From: Verrucomicrobiota bacterium
Lineage (GTDB): Bacteria; Verrucomicrobiota; Verrucomicrobiia; Chthoniobacterales; JAFAMB01
Reading direction: 5' to 3'
Assembly (NCBI GenBank): GCA_019247695.1
Contig: JAFBAP010000070.1
Coordinates: 1 to 63,069, forward strand
DNA length: 63,069 nucleotides
The notes beneath the pieces are model-generated. The model saw nothing but the letters and a program-made list of their open reading frames with translations, did not search any database and was not told where the DNA came from. The translations under genes were made by a program, and so were the position numbers. Positions 44,703 through 53,000 of the stretch are shown one piece after another (the stretch's first letter is position 1; every line of letters starts with the position of its first letter).

Positions 44703-46025
44703 TTAGTCCACATCTCTGGCCAGGCGGATCCCCATGAACTGCCACCGCGCTTGGGGCGGGAAAAAATTGCGGTACGTCTTGCGGATGTGTGACCGGGAAG
44801 TCGCGCACGAGCCGCCGCGCAGCACGTACTGATTGCACATGAATTTGCCATTGTATTCGCCGAGTGCACCGGCCACGGGCGCATAACCCGGATAGGGCGC
44901 GTATGAACTGCGCGTCCATTCCCACACATCACCGAACATTTGCGCAAAGGGTTCATCAGTGGCCGTTTCATCGAGCGGCTTTGCATGAAAGATTTCGTCG
45001 TCCGCGAAGTTTCCTGCCCGCGGCAAATCCGCCGCCGCGACCTCCCACTCAAACTCAGTCGGCAGACGCGCTCCGGCCCAGCGCGCAAATGCATCGGCCT
45101 CAAAATAGCTGACGTGACAGACCGGCTCGCTGCGATTGAGTTCGCGCGTGCCCGACAACGTGAAAGTGGACCAGCTTCCGTCGCGTCGTTCCCAATAGAG
45201 GGGTGCCTCCCAGCCCTGTTCATTGACGGTGTACCAGCCGAGCGAAAGCCAAAACTCGGGCCGCTGGTAGCCGCCGTCTTCGATGAAGTCAAGGTACTCG
45301 CCGTTAGTAACGAGCCGCGACGCAAGCTGGAAACCTTCAACAAACTGCCGGTGCCGCGGCCCCTCGTTATCGTAACAAAACTCATCGCCGTTGTACCCGA
45401 TCTCGTGCACCCCCGCCGTGAACGTTTGCCACCGGAGCGGGGGAACCGGCGAGGCCGCCAACCGTGGACGCTCACGAAACACGGGGCGCAGCGGGTTTTC
45501 TGAGAAAACGTGTTTGATATCCGTCAGCATCAACTCCTGGTGTTGTTGTTCGTGGTGCAGCCCCAGGGTGATGACCGGGGCAAATTTCTCGGTGAGATCC
45601 GGATCTTCAAAAACGCGATCCATGAACGCGTCAACGCGAGAGCGGTATTCCCATGTCTGGCGTAGGGTGGGACGCGAGATCAGCCCGCGCTTCGGCCGGC
45701 AGTGCATTTTGCCGGCAGCGTTGTAATACGAATTAAACAGGTAGGCGTACTCCGGGCTAATGGACGCGTAACCGGGCACCGCTACCTTGAGTACGAATGC
45801 CTCAAAAAACCAACTCGTGTGCGCCAGGTGCCACTTGGTCGGACTCACTTCGGGCACCGTCTGGACGACGCAGTCCTCAGGCTCAAGCGTTGCACAAAGC
45901 TTTCGGCTAAAATCTCGAACGCGGTAGTATGCAGAAACGACTTGGCTGCCGTTGCCAGTGTTCTCGAAAGGTGTCGAAGCGCCAGGCGCAGTTTCCGTCC
46001 ATGCTGTCACTGGTGGGAAAGGCAT
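44703..46025 (-). CDS. egtB: Ergothioneine biosynthesis sulfoxide synthase EgtB
   Basis: 440 residues. The N-terminal DinB-like half carries the iron ligands: WHLAHTSWFFE (His66/69) and HHEQQHQELMLTDI (HxxxHxE, His158/162). The C-terminal FGE-sulfatase-like half reads FCYDNEGPRHRQFVEGFQLASR, ARLPTEFEWEVAA, MFGDVWEWTRSSYAPYPG and VLRGGSCATSRSHIRKTYRNFF. It joins hercynine to a cysteine or gamma-glutamylcysteine sulfur in an O2-dependent step. A YLFNSYYNAAG stretch (Tyr100-Tyr101) resembles the tandem-Tyr active site of the cysteine-using EgtB type; this subtype call is tentative. No egtA, egtC or egtE gene is nearby, consistent with a shorter cysteine route and an unlinked lyase. ATG 46025 (AGGG upstream) is preferred over 46115. 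Confidence 0.92.
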   Translation of the reverse strand: MPFPPVTAWTETAPGASTPFENTGNGSQVVSAYYRVRDFSRKLCATLEPEDCVVQTVPEVSPTKWHLAHTSWFFEAFVLKVAVPGYASISPEYAYLFNSYYNAAGKMHCRPKRGLISRPTLRQTWEYRSRVDAFMDRVFEDPDLTEKFAPVITLGLHHEQQHQELMLTDIKHVFSENPLRPVFRERPRLAASPVPPLRWQTFTAGVHEIGYNGDEFCYDNEGPRHRQFVEGFQLASRLVTNGEYLDFIEDGGYQRPEFWLSLGWYTVNEQGWEAPLYWERRDGSWSTFTLSGTRELNRSEPVCHVSYFEADAFARWAGARLPTEFEWEVAAADLPRAGNFADDEIFHAKPLDETATDEPFAQMFGDVWEWTRSSYAPYPGYAPVAGALGEYNGKFMCNQYVLRGGSCATSRSHIRKTYRNFFPPQARWQFMGIRLARDVD

Positions 46026-46204
46026 GGTTGAAACCCTACCGCAGAAATGGTCCGCGACAAATCCAAAAGGCGTTACTGGCCGGGGCACCAGGAAGGGCTG
46101 GTTGCATCGGATCATCGGATCACCTCAGGGCGGTTCAACTCAATCCCTGGCACTCACGACGCCCCTCCGACGCCTAGCGTTTTGCAGGCCGAGGCGAAAA
46201 CAAT

Positions 46205-46660
46205 TTTTACACCATTTCGACGGATACAGAGGTAAAACTACGTCTTCCTTCCCGGGCGCCCTGCCAGCGTTACCCCTATCCGACCGGGTCTCAGCCCCGA
46301 AGGGGCGGCAGAACATAGCCCAGGGTTTACCCTTGGTAACCGTAAAATGACGTGAGCCCTGAAGGGGCGGTAGAACCCGCGAGCAACGCCTTCCGCCGCC
46401 CCTTTCCCGACGGGACGCGATCGCTCTTAAACGCCCCGTCCAGGGACTAAAAGTCCCTGGCTAACCTCAGCCGGCCCTACGAGACGAAAGCGCCCCCATC
46501 CAGCGGCCCTTAACTAAATGGCAGTGGGCTAAACCCTGGGCTATGTTCTACCGGCCCGTTGGGCCCAAGGCATTTCAACCAAGTACGCAGCATCCTCCGG
46601 CGCCGACGCCCCCCGAGCCGACATTCTACCGAGATAAATGTGTCAATGGTATTACGCCGG
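46205..46660. repeat. Composite repeat with rearranged centre (B, part of P, hairpin unit, C)
   Basis: Module B at 46205-46283, half of palindrome P (GGTTTACCCTTGGTAACCGT and GAGCCCTGAAGGGGCGG) to about 46400, then the CGTCCAGGGACT hairpin unit (46430-46543) shared with 23676, the closing arm CTATGTTCTACCGGCCCGTT and module C (46565-46655). It is a mosaic of repeat modules. Confidence 0.7.
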
Positions 46661-46674
46661 TTACGGAAATTTTG

Positions 46675-47775
46675 TTATCCTTCCGCAGGTTTGATCGCAG
46701 GCTGCTGCCGTTCGAGCGGATCGGGATTTACGCGGATAATCTTTTTGCCGAAATTCTCACCTCTTAACAAACCGATCAGCTCACGCGGCGCATTTTCCAG
46801 CCCATCCGTGACATCTTCGCGGTACTTGACCCGGCCTTCGCTGAGCCACCCGCTCATGTCCGTGATAAACTCGGGATATTGCGAAGCGTAGTCGAAGACG
46901 ATAAACCCATGAAAGGTTAACCGCCTGGTCAGGATAGCGCGCATGAACAGCGGAACGCGGTCAGGCCCCGGCGGCAACTCGGTAGCGTTGTAGTGAGCGA
47001 TCAGGCCGCAGACCGGGATACGGGCAAAGTTGTTCAACAGCGGCAACACCGCATCCATAACGGGGCCGCCGACATTCTCGAAGTAGATATCGATGCCGTT
47101 CGGACAAGCCGCCTCCAGGCGTTCCGGCAGATCCGGCTCGCGGTGATCAAGGCAGGCATCGAACCCGAGTTCGTCCCGAACGTAACGGCATTTCTCCTGG
47201 CCCCCGGCAACGCCGACAACCCGGCAGCCCTTGATTTTGGCAACCTGGCCCACAACCGAACCGACCGCGCCGGCGGCCGCGGCGACGACGACGGTTTCTC
47301 CGGGTCGGGGTTTACCGATATTCAGCAAACCGGTGTAAGCCGTGAGGCCGGGCATGCCCAGAACGCCGAGCGCATAAGAAATCGGACCGAGCGAGCGATC
47401 GATCTTTTGCGTTCCGGCACCATCAGACAGCGAATAGTCCTGCCACCCGCTTGCCGCCAGGACAAGGTCGCCGGGATGGCAGCCGGGGACGTCCGACTCG
47501 ACAACCTCGCACACCGACTGCCCGACCATCACCTCCCCGACCTCAACCGGGGGTGCGTACGAGGGACCGGCGTTCATCCGGCCGCGCATGTAGGGATCGA
47601 GGGAAAGGTAAATGGTTCGCAGCAACATCCGGCCCGGGCCAGGGTCGGGAATATCAGTCTCGACCAGCCGGAAATTCTCCGTTGAGGGTTCGCCGCCGGG
47701 ACGTGAAGCGAGCAGAATCCGGCGGTTCCTGGCCGGCGGTTGCCATCCGGGCGCATTGGCAGGTTGAGGACTCAT
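46675..47775 (-). CDS. NADP-dependent MDR-family oxidoreductase (CurA/YncB-like)
   Basis: 366 residues. Family hallmarks: TIYLSLDPYMRGRM, VGEVMVGQSVCEVVES, GMPGLTAYTGLLNIGKP, VVVAAAAGAVGSVVGQVAKIKGC (Rossmann AxxGxxG) and YFENVGGPVMDAVLPLL. No zinc ligands, so this is a leukotriene B4 dehydrogenase-like / CurA-type reductase of activated double bonds using NADPH. The C-terminal RVNPDPLERQQ tail is a little longer than usual. Monocistronic on the minus strand, starting ATG 47775. Confidence 0.9.
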   Translation of the reverse strand: MSPQPANAPGWQPPARNRRILLASRPGGEPSTENFRLVETDIPDPGPGRMLLRTIYLSLDPYMRGRMNAGPSYAPPVEVGEVMVGQSVCEVVESDVPGCHPGDLVLAASGWQDYSLSDGAGTQKIDRSLGPISYALGVLGMPGLTAYTGLLNIGKPRPGETVVVAAAAGAVGSVVGQVAKIKGCRVVGVAGGQEKCRYVRDELGFDACLDHREPDLPERLEAACPNGIDIYFENVGGPVMDAVLPLLNNFARIPVCGLIAHYNATELPPGPDRVPLFMRAILTRRLTFHGFIVFDYASQYPEFITDMSGWLSEGRVKYREDVTDGLENAPRELIGLLRGENFGKKIIRVNPDPLERQQPAIKPAEG

Positions 47776-47839
47776 GGACTGCCTTTCTCAGCGGTACCGG
47801 ACAAAAGCAACTCGCCGGCATTATCACCGTTTACACGCG

Positions 47840-48784
47840 TCATGTGAGCAGCGGCTGGCCGGCGAGTTTTTCCAGAACCCGGGCGGGAGATTTCTCGGGC
47901 AGGATCATCGCACTGAGGGGAATGATGAAGGTCTGCTCGAGGGCGAGCCGTCCGCTTAAAACCGAGTGCGGCACCCCGTCAGTGAACACGATCCAGGTGG
48001 AGAACGGCGGAAACTCAGTTCTCAACTTCCCTTGTTTTTCGGCTTGGTAATCCTGGCGCTCCTTCAGGTAATCGTGAAAGCTCAGCATGAACTCGTCATA
48101 AGCGGTGCGCTGGGCCGCGCCCTTTCCTGCCAGGGGACCAAGAACGTGCCGTAACGTCCTGCGAAGGCGACCGGCCGGAGAGGATGATTGGGCCGCCATG
48201 CGGGAGAGTCCGGCGTCCCGCGCGAAGCGCTGGGCGAGCACGCTCATCGGTTCGCCCGTTACCCAGACGCGCGATTCTGCAGGGTTCACGTTGGTGAAGC
48301 AGCGCAAAATCCGGTCGCCCCGTGTAGGCCGGGTCGGAAAGGCGTCCACGTGCATCAGGTCGTTGCGGCGATGTACCGGCAGGTCGCGGCCTTGCTCCTC
48401 AATGGCGCGGTAACTTGCGAAATCGTGACGAAAACGGCCGGCATACGGTTCCAACAGGCGCGAAATGAATGCGGTCACGTTTTGCGAGTAGGACCTCATG
48501 ACCTGGTGCAGCCGCTCGGTCGCTTCCGGGGGAGCCGATCCAACTCCCCGCAGCACGTCCCCTTTCGGCCGGTACGAGATGTTTTTGTGGAGGGCCGAAT
48601 CGCTCTGCTTCACCCCGGTAAGGAATTCAAGGTCGGCTTTCGGCATCTCGAAGGGCATGTGGCGAAAGAAAAGGATGTTCCCTTCTTCAAGCTGCCGGCA
48701 ACAATCCCGGCTGCGCTGGGTTGAGGATTGCGGATCGGTCCAACCGCCGGGGGTATTAAAATCGGAAATTTCGATTAGTGCCAT
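47840..48784 (-). CDS. Kdo hydroxylase family protein (2OG-Fe(II) dioxygenase)
   Basis: 314 residues. The conserved parts read LEEGNILFFRHMPFEMPKAD, LHKNISYRPKGDVLRG, LMHVDAFPTRPTRGDRILRCFTNVNP and FPPFSTWIVFTDGVPHSVLSG. HVDAFP gives the HxD iron ligands and GVPHSVL the distal His. KdoO-type enzymes hydroxylate the 3-position of Kdo in LPS inner core, giving Ko. This implies an LPS-bearing outer membrane. The ATG at 48784 lacks a clear ribosome site. No other LPS genes adjoin. Confidence 0.82.
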   Translation of the reverse strand: MALIEISDFNTPGGWTDPQSSTQRSRDCCRQLEEGNILFFRHMPFEMPKADLEFLTGVKQSDSALHKNISYRPKGDVLRGVGSAPPEATERLHQVMRSYSQNVTAFISRLLEPYAGRFRHDFASYRAIEEQGRDLPVHRRNDLMHVDAFPTRPTRGDRILRCFTNVNPAESRVWVTGEPMSVLAQRFARDAGLSRMAAQSSSPAGRLRRTLRHVLGPLAGKGAAQRTAYDEFMLSFHDYLKERQDYQAEKQGKLRTEFPPFSTWIVFTDGVPHSVLSGRLALEQTFIIPLSAMILPEKSPARVLEKLAGQPLLT

Positions 48785-48983
48785 ATATCATTGGATCTGA
48801 AATCTTGGGGGCAAGCTTCTGCCGTCCTGCGCTCCGGATCCGCCGTATGGGCGGCCGGGCTAGAGGCCGTTGACGCCCTCCGTGCCCTGACTTCGGCCGC
48901 GAGGGAAACGCCGCGCAGCGCGGGACAGTGTTCATGGAGTTTGCCGGCCTTGGTTACACACTTATAAAGTTGAACCAACACTT
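48785..48983. other. Divergent intergenic region
   Basis: Space between the Kdo hydroxylase start and a short plus-strand ORF. A TATAAAG string at 48963-48969 could be a -10 element for plus-strand transcription. No gene is recognised. Confidence 0.35.
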
Positions 48984-49175
48984 ATGCAGGCCCCCGTCCC
49001 CGTCAATCGTGCTCCCGCGCTTGCCCCGGCCCCGGATGCGATCCCGAACCGGCCGGCGACGTCGTGCGCTGCGTCCGGGCGGACGCCCAAGCGCTTTTAC
49101 CCGCTTTTACCTGAAGCGCTAATCGTCCCGACCGCCGTGCCACGCATCCGGACCCGTAGGGCTCGCGCGATGTGA
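48984..49175 (+). CDS. Possible small Pro/Arg-rich ORF
   Basis: 63 codons starting MQAPVPVNRAPALAPAP and ending RIRTRRARAM. It ends in a TGA that overlaps a GTG of the next gene. Composition is that of a GC-rich spacer, and there is no similarity to a known family. Listed only because of the possible overlap with the following gene. Confidence 0.2.
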   Translation: MQAPVPVNRAPALAPAPDAIPNRPATSCAASGRTPKRFYPLLPEALIVPTAVPRIRTRRARAM

Positions 49176-49177
49176 GA

Positions 49178-49906
49178 ATGGCCACCTTTGCCATGACCCG
49201 GCACCACGGCCCCGTTTTTATGCACGCACGATCCGATTCGCACCAGACCGGCAGCGCCTTCAAGGTGAGCTTGCTTTTCCTGCTGTACGGCGTCGTTCAC
49301 AGCTTGCTGGCTTCCGCCGCCGTAAAGCAGGGGTTTGCCAGGCTGCTGGGCGAACGCGCCCGCAACGGCCTCTATCGCCCCCTTTACATCGGCCAATCAG
49401 TGCTCACCACGCTGGTCGCGGCCGTTGCTTTCCAGCGGTTGCGGGACCGGGATCTTTACCGGGTCCCGAAGCCATGGGCCTGGGCGTTTAATCTCATGCA
49501 GTTGGCCGGTATCGGCCTGCTGATACGCGCGCTGAGCGTTACCGGCTTCGACCGGATCCTTGGGTTGCCGCAACTCGTTGCCTACTTGCGGGGTGGTGAT
49601 CCTCCTCCGGAGGCCGCCGCCCAAGGACCGCCGCTGCAGGCGCTCAAGCATCCGGAAAAACTCGGGCCGTTTCGCAACGTGAGACACCCTGAAAACGTCG
49701 GCGTCATGGTGGCCCTGTGGGCCTTCCCGAGGATGACGGTTAACCGTCTCGCGCTCGCCCTGTGGACGAGTCTGTACGGCATCGTGGGCTCCCTGCACGA
49801 GGACAGCCGGTTGGAAGGGGCCTATGGTGCGGCCTTTGACCGGTACCGTCGCGCTACCCCCATGCTCGTGCCACGGTTCGGCGGACCGCGAAACCAGCAC
49901 CGGTAA
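49178..49906 (+). CDS. ICMT/NnrU-like membrane methyltransferase-family protein
   Basis: About 242 residues with several membrane helices: VSLLFLLYGVVHSLLAS, LYRPLYIGQSVLTTLVAAVAF, AWAFNLMQLAGIGLLIRAL and RLALALWTSLYGIVGSLHED. The RHPENVGVMVALWAFPRM segment near the C-terminus, followed by EDSRLEGAYGAAFDRYRR, matches the isoprenylcysteine carboxyl methyltransferase/NnrU superfamily, in which RHP and ExxLxxxFGxxYxxY bind SAM. Its substrate is unknown. GTG 49172 and ATG 49178 and 49220 are all possible starts. Confidence 0.72.
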   Translation: MATFAMTRHHGPVFMHARSDSHQTGSAFKVSLLFLLYGVVHSLLASAAVKQGFARLLGERARNGLYRPLYIGQSVLTTLVAAVAFQRLRDRDLYRVPKPWAWAFNLMQLAGIGLLIRALSVTGFDRILGLPQLVAYLRGGDPPPEAAAQGPPLQALKHPEKLGPFRNVRHPENVGVMVALWAFPRMTVNRLALALWTSLYGIVGSLHEDSRLEGAYGAAFDRYRRATPMLVPRFGGPRNQHR

Positions 49907-50066
49907 GCCGAAGCCGTTCACCGGCGGACCACGCCCGGGTTTGTCTTGCGCCGGTTCTCATCATTTGCAAATGTTACCGGCAGAAGAGCGGCGGGGCCTC
50001 GCCACTTGAGGACCAGTGCGGGCTGGGGGAATGGAGTCAAACGGAGCTTCACCGTTCCTAGGCCTG

Positions 50067-53000
50067 ATGAAAACCATCCGGGTTTTTGTTTCCTCGCCAG
50101 GAGATGTCCAGGCGGAACGCACGATCGCGGACCGCCTGATCCGGATGACGGCCGAAGAACTGGGGATCCCGGTCAGTGTTCAATATTCGAACCTTCTCCG
50201 CGACGAACCGCTGCCGGCATCATCGAGCGATTCCAGCGAACCGGAATCGGGTGAGGTGATTCTTTGCCCCTACTTTTGGGAATACCAGCGATTTTCATTG
50301 GAACTCCCCTACCAGGACCAGATTCCCAATACGGCTCAGTTCGACCTGGTGATTTGTATCCTGTGGTCGCGCCTCGGAACGAAGTTGCATCCCCGCTTCA
50401 GGATGCCGGACGGGAGTGAGCCTCAGTCCGGGACGGATTACGAGGTTGCCTGGGCACAGGCGCAACGCAAGAAAACGCCCGGCATTCCGGCACTGCACGT
50501 CTACCGCAACCGGAGCCAGCCTAACCCGCCCCTCGAGCCGCCGGAAAAACTTGAAGAATTTCTCCGGCAATGGAAGGCGCTCCAGGCATTCTTTGCGGCT
50601 CTCCTGAAAGATAGTGAAGGCCAGTACATTGGTGCGTTCAATAACTACCGGAGTCTTGAGCAGTTTGAGCAGCTCTTTCGCGAGCATTTCCGGGATTTTC
50701 TCTCCACTCAGCTTTCCGGTGAGCGCCGGCGCCAGCTGGTGGGCGGCCGCGGCCAGGTACGGCGCTGGAAACATAACCCGTTCCGCGGCCTGCAGTTTTT
50801 CGATTTCGAACACGCGCCGATCTTTCACGGCAGAACCAAAGCCATCGGGGAAGTCTTGGAGGCCTTGGAAGAGCAAGCCAGGATGCAACGGCCGTTTGTG
50901 CTCATCGTGGGTGCCAGCGGTTCGGGCAAGAGCTCGCTGGCGTGCGCGGGCGTGCTTCCGTTGTTGACGCAACCCGAAACGATTGAAGGAATCGGATTCT
51001 GGCGCCGCGCCATCACCAGACCCGGAGCGGGCGGAGGCGACGGGGATTGTTTCGATGCGCTGGCGGCCGCGCTGCTGGAAGCCCCTGCGCTGCCGGCCTT
51101 GGAGGATCCGGAATCGCCGAACGCAGTCCGTGATCTGGCGGCCGAACTGAGGCAACACTCCGGCACCGTCGCATTCCGGGTCCGGGACGCGCTCGACCAC
51201 GCTGCGCGGGAGTGGAAAATCCAGCAGTGCCATTCCCTGGAGGAACGAGAGCGGCAACTGCGGGCCGCAGGCCGGTCTGCCGACGCGGAGCTGGCCCGGC
51301 AGCAGAGGGAGGGGCTCGAACTGCCGAAAGCCCGATTGGCATTGGTGGTTGACCAGTTCGAGGAGTTGTTCACGACCGGCTTTTCACCGGAGGTTCGGCA
51401 GGGCTATATCTCCGCGCTTGCCGGTTTGGCGCACGGTGGCCGGGTCTTTGTCCTGGCGACGTTACGGAGTGATTTTTACCCCTTCTATCAGCAATTCCCG
51501 GAACTGATCGAGCTTACTCGTCCGCGTGGGAAAGTCGACCTGCGGCCCCCTGCGGCATACGAGATCGGGAACATGATCCGGCTGCCGGCCGAAGCAGCCG
51601 GCCTGCGCTTCGAACCGGAGCCGGCCACCGGCCAATACCTGGATCAAGCACTTTGCGACGCCGCTTCGGCGACTCCGGAATCCTTGCCCCTGCTCGAGCA
51701 CGTTTTATCACTGCTGTACGACGCGCAGGCGGCTCGCAGCGACGGGTTGCTCCGGTGGTCGGACTACCGCGGACTGGGGGAATTAAAAGGCGCGCTCGCC
51801 AAGCATGCCGAAGCGGTATTCCTCACGCTGCAACCGCATGAGCAAAGGGCGTTTCCGTTGGCGATGCGGTACCTGGTCACGCTGGGTCAGGGCGAGGAAG
51901 AGGTGCCCAACCGCCGGACGGTACCTTACCGTGATTTCGTCACCGCGGAGGGCATGGGCCAGGATCAGAATGCCGGTGCGAAGGGCTTCATCGACCTGTT
52001 CATCAAGGAACGGCTGTTGGTCGCCGACACCGACCCCCAAGGCGAGGTCACCGTAAGCGTCGCGCACGAGGCGCTGCTCCGGGAATGGCAGCGCGTGAAA
52101 GAATGGCTGGCCGAAAACCGCGAGTTCCTGCGCATGCGGGACCGCCTGGATGCGAGCCTCAAGCTTTGGCTGAGCCGCGGCAAACAGCGGGACGACCTGC
52201 TCGGACCGGGACTACCCCTGGCGGAAGGCGAAAAGCTCCTCAAAGATTTCAAACCGTCGCTCAGCCGGGCACAAGTCGATTACGTCGCGGCAAGTCTTGC
52301 GGAGCGGCGACGGCGCAAACACGTCCAGGAGCGGATTCGTTACGCGGTGATGGCGGCGATCACCGGGCTTGCGATCGTCGCCGGCGTTCAATGGCTCCGG
52401 GCTGAGCGCCAGCGCCGGAGTGCGGCGCTGGCGTTTGCATCGGAAGCACAGATTGCGGTGAAGCTGAAGGAGCAGCTGCGGCAGGCCAGCTGGGCAAGCT
52501 TCAATCAGGCCGAGCGCCAGTTTCAAATGGGCGAGTGGCAGGAAGCCATCGCCTCTCTCGCGCGTGCGATCAGGTTCGACCCGGCGAATCAAGTGGCTTC
52601 CGAACGCTTCTTCCACGAGTTGATCATTCACCGTGAGAACGCGCTTCCCCGGCTCACCACCGCCTTTACCCATCAGGAAGTGATCATCGCCGCAGCGTTC
52701 AGTCCCGACGGCACACGCGTCCTGACGGCGAGCTGGGACAAGACCGCCAAGCTCTGGGACGCGGCTTCGGGCAAGCTCCTCGCCGCCTTCGCCCACCAGA
52801 ATGCAGTTAATGCCGCGGCGTTCAGCCCCGACGGTACCCGGATCCTGACGGCCAGCGCGGACAAAACCGCCCAACTCCGGGACGCGGCTTCGGGCAAGGT
52901 GCTCGCCTCGTTTACCCACCAGGGTACGGTTAATGCCGTGGCGTTTAGTCCCGACGGCACGCGGGTGCTGACGGCCAGCGCGGACAAAACCGCCAAACTC

